A DNA stretch of 64,000 nt, taken from Verrucomicrobiota bacterium. GTDB taxonomy: Bacteria; Verrucomicrobiota; Verrucomicrobiia; Opitutales; Seribacteraceae. The stretch lies in NCBI GenBank assembly GCA_028343845.1, contig JAOLZO010000007.1, positions 12,501-76,500 on the forward strand, in the 5' to 3' direction. Below, in pieces: positions 8,075 to 16,788 of the stretch (position 1 is its first letter; the number at the start of each line of letters is the position of its first letter). The notes under the pieces are model-generated. The model was not told the origin of the DNA. It did no database searches and saw only the letters and a program-made list of their open reading frames with translations. Both the position numbers and the translations under genes were made by a program.

Positions 8075-8656
8075 ATGAAATCAAAAATTCGATCGCGTTG
8101 GTACCGGGCTAATGAAAACCCGTTGGAATCGAACGCCTCAGCCAGTAGCAACCAATCTCCTTTTGGGGAAATAAGCCCCATAAAGGGGGAAACCTTAACC
8201 GATGATCTAAGCAATGCATCCCCTCCTCCTGCGAGAGAGAGACCCCAACGACCCCGCGGAGAAAACCGCGAGCGAGGAGAAAACAGGCATTCTCGGGATG
8301 GAGAAAGAAGACAATCCGAAGGAAAACGCAGGGGGAATGACAGACCTAGAAGACGGAAAGGGAGAAACGAAGGAAAGGACGCTAGTGGCGACCGGCAGGA
8401 CAGAAGTGGCGACCGGCAGGACAGAAGTGGCGACCGGCAGGACAGAAGCGGCGACGGACAGGACAGGGGTACAGTTAGGAATGAGGGAAATCAGAATAAA
8501 AAGAGAAGATCCCGATCGAGAAACAGAAAAAACAAAGGCGAAAGAAACACTGAAGGGAATTCCCGTAATAGTCGTTCTGACGAGAAGCCAAAACGCAAAG
8601 AAACGACAAGAACGAAAGGCGTCGGAGGATTCCTATCCAAGCTTTTCGGCAAGTAA
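8075..8656 (+). CDS. Highly basic, Arg/Asp-rich low-complexity protein with tandem SGDRQDR repeats
   Basis: The 193-residue protein is dominated by Arg, Asp, Glu, Gly, Asn and Ser. It contains four near-identical heptads (SGDRQDR, DNA at 8384-8467), then a KKRRSRSRNRKNK tract and a short hydrophobic C-terminal motif GVGGFLSKLFGK. It resembles the intrinsically disordered RNA-binding tails of some RNA helicases and RNase E-type proteins, but no helicase domain is present. No known family is recognised. It precedes murA by 41 bases on the same strand. A second open frame at 8214-8675 reads the same repeats but lacks the coherent C-terminus. Confidence 0.65.
   Translation: MKSKIRSRWYRANENPLESNASASSNQSPFGEISPIKGETLTDDLSNASPPPARERPQRPRGENRERGENRHSRDGERRQSEGKRRGNDRPRRRKGRNEGKDASGDRQDRSGDRQDRSGDRQDRSGDGQDRGTVRNEGNQNKKRRSRSRNRKNKGERNTEGNSRNSRSDEKPKRKETTRTKGVGGFLSKLFGK
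8384..8467 (+). repeat. Four tandem copies of a 21 bp unit within the basic-protein gene
   Basis: Three identical 21 bp copies (8384-8404, 8405-8425, 8426-8446) are followed by a degenerate fourth (8447-8467). Because 21 is a multiple of three, copy-number changes keep the frame and add or remove one SGDRQDR heptad. Confidence 0.9.
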
Positions 8657-8697
8657 ACCCCTTCTCGGTTCCTGACACGAAATGATCCACGTCAGCA

Positions 8698-10002
8698 GTG
8701 GAAGTATTTAAGATTCGGGGGGGTAAAACCCTAAGTGGATCGGTAAAGGCAAGTGGCTCGAAAAATGCCGCGTTGCCTCTTTTTGCCGCTACCTTGCTCT
8801 CAAGCGAAGAAAGCATTTTGGAAAATGTTCCAGACTTAAGCGACGTACGCTTCATGGCAGAAATTTTGAGGGAACTTGGCTCGGAGGTTGAGAAACTCGA
8901 TCGAACCACTTGGAAAATCAATCCGACCAACATCGTTCATGCGGCGCCTTACGAGCTGGTACGGAAAATGCGCGCATCCGTTTGCCTCCTAGGGCCATTG
9001 GTCGGCCGGTTAAGACGGGCAGAAATCCCCATGCCTGGTGGGTGCGTTATCGGAAACAGACCGATCGATCTTCATATTCGGGCAATGGAGAGGCTTGGAG
9101 CTAAGGTCGAACTCAAGGGGGGCGTAGTCCATATTGACGACAAAGATTTACGCGGAAACTCAATATTTATGGGGGGGCGACACGGAAGCACCGTCACAGG
9201 GACCGCTAACGCAATCATGGCTGCGGTCCTAGCTCCTGGAAAGACGACCATTGACAGCGCCGCTTGCGAACCCGAATTATCGGATTTGTGTGCCATGCTA
9301 GTAAGTATGGGTGCTGACATTAGCGGAATTGGATCGCATATGATCGAAATTGAGGGAGTCGAGAGCTTGCAAGGTTGCCGTCATCGCGTGATCCCTGACC
9401 GAATAGAAACGGCCACCTATGTTTTGGCGGCGGCTATCACGAAAGGGAAAGTCACAATTCGAGACGGCAGAACCGACCACCTTGGAGCGTTCCTCAACGT
9501 AATGTCCGAATGCGGAGTCATGGTTGAATCCGACGGGTCGGAAAACTTATCTGTTGAAGTCAGCGAGTTTGGATTGAAATCCTTTGAGGCAATCACCCTT
9601 CCCTACCCCGGTTTCCCAACTGACCTGCAAGCTCAAACATGCGCGTTAGCCTGTCAAGCAGATGGGTTGAGCATTTTGACAGAAAGGGTTTACCCCAGCC
9701 GGTTCATGCATGTCCCGGAACTATTGAGAATGGGAGCGGAAATATCATTGGAAGGAGCAAGCTCCATAATTCGCGGGGGCAGACCTTTGACAGGAGCCCC
9801 GGTCATGGCATCCGATTTGCGAGCCAGCGCCGCATTAATCCTTGCGGGACTCGCTGCAGAAGGCGACACTTGGGTTCAGAGAATCTACCACTTGGATCGA
9901 GGCTATGACGCATTTGAAAAAAAATTACAGGGACTGGGTGCTGACGTGGAAAGATTGCCCGAGTCAGAAATACCCAAAGCCTTTCTCTCCCAACCCGGTT
10001 AA
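8698..10002 (+). CDS. murA: UDP-N-acetylglucosamine 1-carboxyvinyltransferase
   Basis: MurA adds enolpyruvate from PEP to UDP-GlcNAc, the first committed step of peptidoglycan synthesis in the cytosol. The 434 residues show GGKTLSGSVKASGSKNAALP at the N-terminus, RASVCLLGPL, and the active-site loop PMPGGCVIGNRPIDLH with Cys116, the fosfomycin-sensitive cysteine (Cys115 in E. coli). The length is usual. Start is GTG at 8698; the nearest ATG upstream is out of frame. ruvB follows after 15 bases, so the two are probably cotranscribed. Confidence 0.97.
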   Translation: MEVFKIRGGKTLSGSVKASGSKNAALPLFAATLLSSEESILENVPDLSDVRFMAEILRELGSEVEKLDRTTWKINPTNIVHAAPYELVRKMRASVCLLGPLVGRLRRAEIPMPGGCVIGNRPIDLHIRAMERLGAKVELKGGVVHIDDKDLRGNSIFMGGRHGSTVTGTANAIMAAVLAPGKTTIDSAACEPELSDLCAMLVSMGADISGIGSHMIEIEGVESLQGCRHRVIPDRIETATYVLAAAITKGKVTIRDGRTDHLGAFLNVMSECGVMVESDGSENLSVEVSEFGLKSFEAITLPYPGFPTDLQAQTCALACQADGLSILTERVYPSRFMHVPELLRMGAEISLEGASSIIRGGRPLTGAPVMASDLRASAALILAGLAAEGDTWVQRIYHLDRGYDAFEKKLQGLGADVERLPESEIPKAFLSQPG

Positions 10003-10017
10003 CCGACATCTCGGTTT

Positions 10018-11049
10018 ATGAATCAGGAACCCGCTCAAGACCCAGATAGCCTACAGCCTTCTTCGGATGTCGACGCTGCTTTGCGTCCACCCACTTTCGA
10101 AGACTTTACCGGACAAACAAAGACGATTGAAAGGTTGCGGGTTATGGTTGGCGCGGCCCGAAAGAGGGAAGAGTCCCTGAAGCACGTATTGCTTTGCGGC
10201 CCCCCGGGTTTAGGTAAAACTACGCTAGCCCACATCATCGGTCGTGAACTGAACAGAGATGTCCGTGTGACGTCTGGCCCCGTCATCGACAAACCGGGAG
10301 ACCTTGCAGGATTGCTTACAAACCTTCAGGAAGGAGACCTTCTCTTTATCGACGAAATTCATCGCATCCCCAAAACAGTCGAGGAATACCTATATTCCGC
10401 AATGGAAGATTATCGGATCGACATCATGATCGACCAAGGTCCGAACGCTCGGAGCGTAAGACTTGATATCCCCCGGTTTACCTTGGTAGGAGCAACAACC
10501 AGAGTTGGCTTGCTTACGTCCCCTATGCGAAGCCGCTTCACCCTCCAGACTCGACTTGATTACTACGATCGGAAAGACTTAACGAAAATAGTTCTAAGAA
10601 GTTGCAAGCTACTGGACTGTCCGATTGATCAGGCGGGAGCAGAGGAGCTAGCAGGCAGAGCGAGGGGCACGCCACGGATCGCCAACAACTTGATTCATTT
10701 CACCAGAGATTATGCCGAGGAAAAACGTAATGGAAAGATTACCCGGGAGGTCGCCTGCTCCGCCTTGGAGTTGCTGGCAATTGATGCTCACGGGCTCGAC
10801 GAGATGGACAAGAGAATTCTCCTCACCATGGCCAAGAACTACAAAGGAGGGCCAGTGGGATTGGGAACGATTGCGGTTGGAGTGGGAGAAGAAGAGCACA
10901 CCTTGGAAGAAGTGCACGAGCCTTTTCTGATCCAAGAAGGTTACTTGAAAAGAACCCCACAAGGAAGAATCCTGACTCCCAAAGGCTGGGAGGTCTCCGG
11001 CTTCAGCCCGGGACAACCATCGGATTCGGATCAATTGGAGCTCATGTAG
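10018..11049 (+). CDS. ruvB: Holliday junction branch-migration helicase RuvB
   Basis: RuvB is the AAA+ hexameric motor that, with RuvA, drives branch migration of Holliday junctions. The 343 residues contain Walker A GPPGLGKTT (61-69), Walker B LFIDEIHR (109-116), a GATTR sensor 1 and a PMRSRF arginine-finger segment. The C-terminal winged helix (GGPVGLGTIAVGVGEEEHTLEEVHEPFLIQEGYLKRTPQGR) is intact. It lies 15 bases after murA. Its last 19 bases overlap the convergent NUDIX gene. Confidence 0.98.
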   Translation: MNQEPAQDPDSLQPSSDVDAALRPPTFEDFTGQTKTIERLRVMVGAARKREESLKHVLLCGPPGLGKTTLAHIIGRELNRDVRVTSGPVIDKPGDLAGLLTNLQEGDLLFIDEIHRIPKTVEEYLYSAMEDYRIDIMIDQGPNARSVRLDIPRFTLVGATTRVGLLTSPMRSRFTLQTRLDYYDRKDLTKIVLRSCKLLDCPIDQAGAEELAGRARGTPRIANNLIHFTRDYAEEKRNGKITREVACSALELLAIDAHGLDEMDKRILLTMAKNYKGGPVGLGTIAVGVGEEEHTLEEVHEPFLIQEGYLKRTPQGRILTPKGWEVSGFSPGQPSDSDQLELM

Positions 11050-11564
11050 TGAGCCATAGCCTTCTTCACAAAAGGAAAAATATGCCGAAGCGATTGGCTG
11101 TAGGAGTCGGCATCATCCAACAGCTCGGACTCGATTTCATCCGATCGAAGTTCCTTCATTCCACAGATTTCATCACGATCCGGGTATATTTCCCCTGTTG
11201 AGCGACAGAGGTAAACACGAACAAATTCATTCCCCGTCTCCACGCAGGCACTGCAACGAAATACTTCTCGCAACCCGCCCGGGGAAAGATCAAGCCCAAG
11301 TTCTTCCTTACACTCGCGCACTGCTGACTGTAGATATTCCTCCCCGCTGTCAACATGGCCCGAACAACTGGTCGTCCACAACAAGGGCTCAACGTCCTTT
11401 TGAGATGATCTCTTTTGCAACAGCCAACGATCGGGCCTCGACTGGATGAAAACATGAACCGCCCGATGCAAAAGCTTTCGCTGATGAACCTGGACTCGGG
11501 AAGCTTGTCCGATTATACGATCGGCTTCGTCAACCACGTCGAAAGTTTCGATTTCTCCGCACAC
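11031..11564 (-). CDS. NUDIX hydrolase, IDI-like subgroup
   Basis: The 177-residue protein has a complete Nudix box (GX5EX7REUXEEXGU) at residues 69-91 (GHVDSGEEYLQSAVRECKEE onward). The N-terminal part (FDVVDEADRIIGQASR, HRAVHVFIQSRPDRWLLQKRS) is like the YfcD/IPP-isomerase-type NUDIX group, which includes Idi and uncharacterised hydrolases. The Idi active-site region reads TTSCSGH, so isopentenyl-diphosphate isomerase activity is possible, but the substrate is not certain. Start is ATG at 11564. Its 3' end overlaps ruvB. Confidence 0.85.
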   Translation of the reverse strand: MCGEIETFDVVDEADRIIGQASRVQVHQRKLLHRAVHVFIQSRPDRWLLQKRSSQKDVEPLLWTTSCSGHVDSGEEYLQSAVRECKEELGLDLSPGGLREVFRCSACVETGNEFVRVYLCRSTGEIYPDRDEICGMKELRSDEIESELLDDADSYSQSLRHIFPFVKKAMAHYMSSN

Positions 11565-11624
11565 GTTAATAGATTTTTTCAGTTTAGGGTTGGCTAACCC
11601 CTAGGCATATTTTTTAACTCTTGG

Positions 11625-12422
11625 ATGGTGGAGATTTACTTTAAAATTTTGGGATCCAGCAGTTCGGGCAATGCAGCCGTCCTGCGAACCGGTGAAAGTA
11701 CGATATTGATAGACGCAGGACTCTCCTGCAAGAAGCTTCATTTCCTGCTCAAGCAAGAAGGAATTGAGATCGAGGAACTCGATGCAGTTTTCCTCACGCA
11801 CGAGCATAATGATCATTCGGCGGGAATCAGGGGACTTTCAAAATACGGTCATCTCCCCATCTATGCCAATCAAGACACAGTTCAGGCAATCCAGGCCAAG
11901 CTTCCCAGGAGACCAAACTGGAAAATTTTCGAAACCGGATCGCCGTTTTCATTCCGTTCGTTCAAAATTCATCCCTTCAGCGTTCCACACGACGCGTACG
12001 ATCCCGTTGGCTTTTATTTCGAGTGGGGAAAGGAAGACCTATTTGATCCCCCTTCCAGCTTGGCCTGGGTCACCGATCTTGGGTATGTACCGGCCCTCGT
12101 TAAAGAAAGAATACGGCAGGCGAAAATCCTAGTCGTCGAAGCGAACCACTGCTCGAAGATGCTCGAAGACGACAACAAGCGCCCTTGGAGCCTGAAGCAA
12201 CGTATCCGAGGCCGGCACGGACACTTGTCCAACCAATCGACTTTCGAGCTACTCGAATCGATTGAGAACAACTGTTGGGAAAAGATTTTCCTCATGCACC
12301 TGAGCAAGGACTGTAACGATGTGAACGTAGTAAGGGACCGTTTCAGTTCTTTGACCGGCCAAGGCGAGCGATTCTCAACTTATGTCGTTGACCCATCGAC
12401 TGCCGAAACGATTGGCGTATGA
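11625..12422 (+). CDS. MBL-fold metallohydrolase (WalJ/YycJ-like)
   Basis: The 265-residue metallo-beta-lactamase-fold protein begins FKILGSSSSGNAAVL, typical of the YycJ/WalJ group. The metal-binding HxHxDH is at residues 59-64 (HEHNDH). Further ligands are in PHDAYDPVGF and VEANH, with a late LMHLSKDCND. Related proteins are predicted phosphodiesterases or exonucleases linked to cell-wall or DNA processes in Firmicutes. The function here is not proven. It overlaps pyk by four bases (ATGA), so translation is likely coupled. Confidence 0.88.
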   Translation: MVEIYFKILGSSSSGNAAVLRTGESTILIDAGLSCKKLHFLLKQEGIEIEELDAVFLTHEHNDHSAGIRGLSKYGHLPIYANQDTVQAIQAKLPRRPNWKIFETGSPFSFRSFKIHPFSVPHDAYDPVGFYFEWGKEDLFDPPSSLAWVTDLGYVPALVKERIRQAKILVVEANHCSKMLEDDNKRPWSLKQRIRGRHGHLSNQSTFELLESIENNCWEKIFLMHLSKDCNDVNVVRDRFSSLTGQGERFSTYVVDPSTAETIGV

Positions 12423-13846
12423 AAAGCCTGCACCGTCAGACAAAGGTCATTGCCACGGTAGGCCCCGCATCGGAAAGCGAGGATGTTCTAAAAGCTCTCA
12501 TTCTAGAGGGCGTTGACGTGTTCAGGTTTAACATGGCTCATGCCGACCACGAATGGGTAAGAGAAATTTCCTCAAGAATCCGATCGGTCGGAGTCGATCT
12601 GAACCGGGAACCTGCCATTATGATGGACATCAAGGGACCTGAAATACGAACGGGATTCCTAAGCAAACCCATCAGCCTCGCCGAGGGGCAACTGATCGAA
12701 TTGAGCCACCGCTTCAACTCGGTATCCGTAGATGAAAATGAATTGGTTCAGGTACAAGTAAGCTACGAGAAGCTTCAGGAGCATCTCGAGATAGGAGGGA
12801 AGGTACTTTTAGACAATGGACTGATTCCACTCGAGGCAGTTGAAAAAACTTCCGGTTCGGTCATTTGCAAAGCCCTCCAAGATGCGACCCTCGGAAGCAG
12901 ACGCCACGTAAATCTCCCCGGAGCCGAAACAGACCTTCCTTCCATCACTCAAAAAGACAGAGCTGATTCGCTTGTCGGAATCGAATGCAAGCATGACTAT
13001 TTCGCTCTCTCCTTTACCCGTGACGCCGATGCGATCGATCTCTTGAAAAACTTTCTTCATGAAAACAATTCGGATGCCCAAGTCATCGCAAAGATCGAAG
13101 ATCAGCAAGGGGTCGGCAACCTCGATGAAATCATCCAGGCATCTGACGCCTTGATGGTCGCAAGAGGAGATCTCGGGATCGAATGCGCCTTCGAGGAATT
13201 GCCGATCATCCAAAGACATGCAGTCGGTGCCTGCCAATCCCGAGGCAAACCCGTTATCATCGCGACCCACTTGCTTGAGTCCATGATCGAATCACCCGTA
13301 CCGACGAGAGCGGAAATCAGCGATGTCGCCAATGCCGTTAACGAAGGGGCGGATTGCCTTATGCTTAGCGGAGAAACGACCACGGGGAAGCAACCCGTCG
13401 AATGCGTTTCTCTGCTCAATCGAATTTCCGCACGAATCGAATCTGAAATTCAACCAGGCCTAACCGAGGAACTGGAACTCTTCAGAGCAAAAGCGAAAAT
13501 GCTCCGTTCCGCCGCAATGCTTGCCATGCGGATGAAAAATGCAGCTGTTCTGGTTTTCACAAGAAGCGGGGACTTGGCGGCTAAACTCGGTGCGCTGCGC
13601 CCAAACGGAGCTCCTCTGTTTGCATTTACGGACATCGATGGCCTACACCGCAGACTGAGGCTCATCTGGGGCATAGAACCCTTCCTAATGCCTTTTTCCG
13701 GTGACCCCGAAATAACCATTCAAAACGCCATTAGAAAATTAGAGGATGAAGGTTGGGTTCACCCGGGCGACCAATTGGTAACGGTTACCAACGTTTTAGC
13801 TGGCGGACGAGTGGTGGAAAGCATTCAGCTCAGGGAAGTCGAGTGA
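12419..13846 (+). CDS. pyk: Pyruvate kinase
   Basis: Pyruvate kinase converts PEP and ADP to pyruvate and ATP at the end of glycolysis. The 475 residues include KVIATVGPAS at the start, MMDIKGPEIRTG, KIEDQQGVGNLDEI, and the signature ARGDLGIECAFEELPIIQ with the Mg-binding acidic residue, followed by PVIIATHLLESMI and PTRAEISDVANAV. The C-terminal allosteric domain is present. Start ATG at 12419 overlaps the stop of the MBL-fold gene. Confidence 0.97.
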   Translation: MKSLHRQTKVIATVGPASESEDVLKALILEGVDVFRFNMAHADHEWVREISSRIRSVGVDLNREPAIMMDIKGPEIRTGFLSKPISLAEGQLIELSHRFNSVSVDENELVQVQVSYEKLQEHLEIGGKVLLDNGLIPLEAVEKTSGSVICKALQDATLGSRRHVNLPGAETDLPSITQKDRADSLVGIECKHDYFALSFTRDADAIDLLKNFLHENNSDAQVIAKIEDQQGVGNLDEIIQASDALMVARGDLGIECAFEELPIIQRHAVGACQSRGKPVIIATHLLESMIESPVPTRAEISDVANAVNEGADCLMLSGETTTGKQPVECVSLLNRISARIESEIQPGLTEELELFRAKAKMLRSAAMLAMRMKNAAVLVFTRSGDLAAKLGALRPNGAPLFAFTDIDGLHRRLRLIWGIEPFLMPFSGDPEITIQNAIRKLEDEGWVHPGDQLVTVTNVLAGGRVVESIQLREVE

Positions 13847-13872
13847 CCGCTCGGCTAACTTTCTTACATCGA

Positions 13873-15030
13873 TTAACGGCGTTGACGAATAAGGTAAATT
13901 GAAAGGACCGTCACCAAGATATAGGGAATCCCTGCAGCCACCCATTCCGTAACAATTCCTTTTTCACCCAACGCATCGCAAAAGGTCTTCACGACATAGA
14001 AGAGGAGCATGCCCAAGAGCGAAGCCCCCGCAATCCGACCGACTGGATTGGTTTTCCCCCGCAAGCCCAAAGCCAAGCCACAAAGAACCGCGATGAGGCA
14101 ACTTGGTCCGCTCCAAAGGAGTTGAGCCCTTCTCAATTTGTAAGGAAATAGTTTCGCGGAATCTTGGCCCGGATATTCTCTGAGAAGATTTTCCAGTTCG
14201 GCATAAGTCAGAGTATTGGGCTTTTTTCGAAGGGCTGCATGAGGAAAAGGATCATCTTTTGAGAGAGGCAAGAAAAGCGTGGAAAAGCTTTTGCTGATCC
14301 GGGGGCTCGCTCTTTCTTGAGTATTGGATTCAAACCCAGCTGGATTTTTCTCCCAATCTATTCCCATGCCGTTCGGCTGAGGGACCGGGATTCCCTGCTC
14401 CGAAGGGAATCCGAGAAACCGCCCCTCCTTAAACGACCATCCTTTTCCGGTCCAAATTGCGGATTTGGAACGTATGCGATAGGCATCCGAACCATTTTGA
14501 TCATAAGAATAAAGCTGGACTCCTCTTCCCTGCCCAAGCGCTTCATCAAATTCTCCAAAATACCAAATCCGGCTTTGGTCAATTTTCATCCCAAAAGAGG
14601 ACAGGTGAGATCCCTCGAGTGGTTGATTCATCCCGGAGGTGAAATGATTGCGGTAATCCCTCGCAAACCAACAAGCAAAGGATACGAATATCCCCAAAAG
14701 GAGAAGGGGTCTGCTTATGGCAAAGACCGAAATCCCCGATGCCCGCATGGCTAGCAACTCGTGGTTCTTTGAAATCATGCCGAGTACTGAAACCGTGGCG
14801 ACAAAGCATGAAATGGGCAAAACCCAAGGCATATATCCGAGAAACCAGCCCAAAGCCTCCGTCCTTCCCGATGGATTCAAGAACTTTGAGAAGAATTCGA
14901 AATCTTCGGAAAACGCCTGCAGGAAAAGGATCGCAAAAAGAAATGCCATGCTTAACGCAAACCACTTCATCCATTCAAGCGCGAGATAACGATCAACCAG
15001 TTTCATCCATTTCCATTTCGAGAATACCAT
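13873..15030 (-). CDS. LptF/LptG-family permease (YjgP/YjgQ)
   Basis: The 385-residue inner-membrane protein has the LptF/G layout: two or three N-terminal membrane segments (about residues 20-120), a periplasmic jellyroll-type middle with GRGVQLYSYDQNGSDAYRIRSKSAIW, and three C-terminal membrane segments. With LptB and LptC such proteins extract lipopolysaccharide from the inner membrane. SKNHELLAMRASGISVFAISRPLL matches the conserved cytoplasmic coupling region. Whether it is LptF or LptG cannot be decided. It is divergent from the alanine symporter gene. Confidence 0.87.
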   Translation of the reverse strand: MVFSKWKWMKLVDRYLALEWMKWFALSMAFLFAILFLQAFSEDFEFFSKFLNPSGRTEALGWFLGYMPWVLPISCFVATVSVLGMISKNHELLAMRASGISVFAISRPLLLLGIFVSFACWFARDYRNHFTSGMNQPLEGSHLSSFGMKIDQSRIWYFGEFDEALGQGRGVQLYSYDQNGSDAYRIRSKSAIWTGKGWSFKEGRFLGFPSEQGIPVPQPNGMGIDWEKNPAGFESNTQERASPRISKSFSTLFLPLSKDDPFPHAALRKKPNTLTYAELENLLREYPGQDSAKLFPYKLRRAQLLWSGPSCLIAVLCGLALGLRGKTNPVGRIAGASLLGMLLFYVVKTFCDALGEKGIVTEWVAAGIPYILVTVLSIYLIRQRR

Positions 15031-15101
15031 TCCTTCATGATCTTAACCCTTGCCCTCGTCAAAACGATTTCTCAATCTTGCATGGAATCCTTAAAATTCC
15101 G

Positions 15102-16652
15102 ATGCCATACTTCTGCAAGAAACTAAAAACCCTATTAATCGGGATTGTATTTTTCTTTTCCGCATCATCCTGCTTCGGGGAAGAAGAGGGCAAGGGCTCA
15201 AACTGGCAGGAACGCATAGATCTGTTTTTTGCGGAATATGTCGTTGGTCCCTTTGAACAATTATTGTTTTGGAACATTCCCGGAACAGACATGCCTCTGA
15301 TTGTTCTCTGGCTTCTTTTCGGAGCAGTTTTTTTCACTTTTCGAATGCGCTTTGTAAACATCAGGCTATTCAAGCATGCCATAGACCTCGTTCGAGGGAA
15401 GTACGACAAAAAGGATCAAAAAGGAGAGGTCTCTCATTTTCAGGCCTTAACCACCGCGCTTTCTGCGACGGTCGGACTTGGTAACATTGCGGGCGTAGCC
15501 ATCGCAATTGGAACAGGTGGTCCAGGCGCGACCTTTTGGATGATCCTAGTCGGTTTTCTCGGTATGTCCTCAAAGTTTACGGAATGCCTTCTAGGACAGA
15601 AGTACAGGAAAATACGTCCAGACGGAAAAATAATGGGTGGAGCGATGTACTATCTTTCCGACGGCCTTAATGACCTTAACTACAAGCACCTTGGCGGTTT
15701 GCTCGCCGGCTTGTTTTGCGTACTGTGTATTGGAGCTTCCTTTGGTGGAGGGAATGCATTTCAAGTTGTTCAATCGCTCGACTTGATCCAATCAGTCTTT
15801 CCCTTCTTGGCACCCTACCCGTGGGCGTACGGCTTGATCATGACGATTTTAGTAGGCCTCGTCATCTTGGGCGGAATCAAGGGAATCGCAAGAGTTGCGT
15901 CCCGAATTGTGCCAATCATGTGTGCCGTTTACTTACTCGCCTGTTTGGTAATTCTTGGTATGCATATTGATGCGATTCCAAATGCCATTGCCTTAATCTT
16001 CAAGAGCGCATTTAGTTTAGAAGCCGGTTTCGGGGGCTTTTTGGGAATATTGATTATCGGAGTGAAACGAGCGGTTTTCTCCAACGAAGCAGGCATTGGA
16101 TCGGCTGCCATCGCACATTCAGCGGCCAAAGTTTCCCATCCTGCCGAAGAGGGAATTGTAGCCTTACTCGAACCATTCATCGATACGATCGTCGTCTGTA
16201 CAATGACGGCACTGGTCATAATCATCACAGGGGTTTACGAGCCATCATCCTTCGGCTCCGATCCAAATCAGCAGGAAGCTCTCCAAGGATATATTGACGG
16301 GAACAAAGGGGGAGCACTGACCTCCGCCGCCATGGCAAGCGTCATTCCGTGGTTCTCATATGTGCTTTCTGCAGCAGTATTTCTCTTTGCCTTCTCGACC
16401 ATGATTTCGTGGTCTTACTACGGGGAGCGTTGCTGGGTCTGGTTGTTTCGTAGCGATAATTCGTCAATAGTTTACAAGTTGATCTTTCTTCTTTTCACTT
16501 TTCTTGGGTCCATAATCACTGCAACAAAAGTTCTTGAGTTCAGCGACCTGATGATCCTTGGAATGGCCTTCCCAAACATTCTGGGCATGCTCTTTCTCAG
16601 CCGTATTGTCAGTAAAGACTTAAAGGATTACGAACAAAAGCTCTCAGATTAA
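15102..16652 (+). CDS. Sodium:alanine symporter (AGCS) family protein
   Basis: The frame is open from 14739, but the upstream part overlaps the LptF/G gene. The natural start is ATG 15102, giving 516 residues with a signal-like hydrophobic N-terminus. The family pattern is clear: ALTTALSATVGLGNIAGVAIAIGTGGPGATFWM, GMSSKFTECLLGQKYRK, GGAMYYLSDGL and KRAVFSNEAGIGSAAIAHSAAK. About ten membrane segments are predictable. It would import alanine or glycine with Na+, fitting a marine lifestyle. Confidence 0.93.
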   Translation: MPYFCKKLKTLLIGIVFFFSASSCFGEEEGKGSNWQERIDLFFAEYVVGPFEQLLFWNIPGTDMPLIVLWLLFGAVFFTFRMRFVNIRLFKHAIDLVRGKYDKKDQKGEVSHFQALTTALSATVGLGNIAGVAIAIGTGGPGATFWMILVGFLGMSSKFTECLLGQKYRKIRPDGKIMGGAMYYLSDGLNDLNYKHLGGLLAGLFCVLCIGASFGGGNAFQVVQSLDLIQSVFPFLAPYPWAYGLIMTILVGLVILGGIKGIARVASRIVPIMCAVYLLACLVILGMHIDAIPNAIALIFKSAFSLEAGFGGFLGILIIGVKRAVFSNEAGIGSAAIAHSAAKVSHPAEEGIVALLEPFIDTIVVCTMTALVIIITGVYEPSSFGSDPNQQEALQGYIDGNKGGALTSAAMASVIPWFSYVLSAAVFLFAFSTMISWSYYGERCWVWLFRSDNSSIVYKLIFLLFTFLGSIITATKVLEFSDLMILGMAFPNILGMLFLSRIVSKDLKDYEQKLSD

Positions 16653-16696
16653 AAAACATTCCGAACAAAAACTTTCAAAAACATTCAAGAAATAAT

Positions 16697-16723
16697 TTGA
16701 CATTCGGCAGGACTAGGTAATCT
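16697..16723 (+). promoter_or_regulatory. Candidate sigma-70 promoter upstream of the PAPQA-tailed gene
   Basis: A perfect -35 hexamer TTGACA (16697-16702) is followed after 15 bases by TAATCT (16718-16723), about 66 bases before the ATG at 16789. The spacing is shorter than the optimal 17, so support is moderate to weak. Confidence 0.35.
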
Positions 16724-16751
16724 TTTAGTGTAAACCACCCATTTTCCCCTT

Positions 16752-16760
16752 CCCCCCCCC
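16752..16760. repeat. C9 homopolymer in the 5' untranslated region
   Basis: Nine consecutive C lie between the candidate promoter and the start of the 16789 gene. Slippage here would alter leader length but not the protein. Confidence 0.7.
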
Positions 16761-16788
16761 TTACCCACAGCAATAAGCGATAATTTAG

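Noticed and set aside
8384-8467. CRISPR-like direct repeats
   Set aside because: The 21 bp units are contiguous, have no spacers, and are in frame within a protein gene.
8214-8675. Alternative 153-residue frame over the basic-protein gene
   Set aside because: It only mirrors the same repeats in another frame and lacks a coherent C-terminus; the 8075-8656 frame starts earlier and ends in a structured motif.
14739-15101. N-terminal extension of the sodium:alanine symporter
   Set aside because: It overlaps the divergent LptF/G gene antisense; the family start and signal-like segment begin at ATG 15102.
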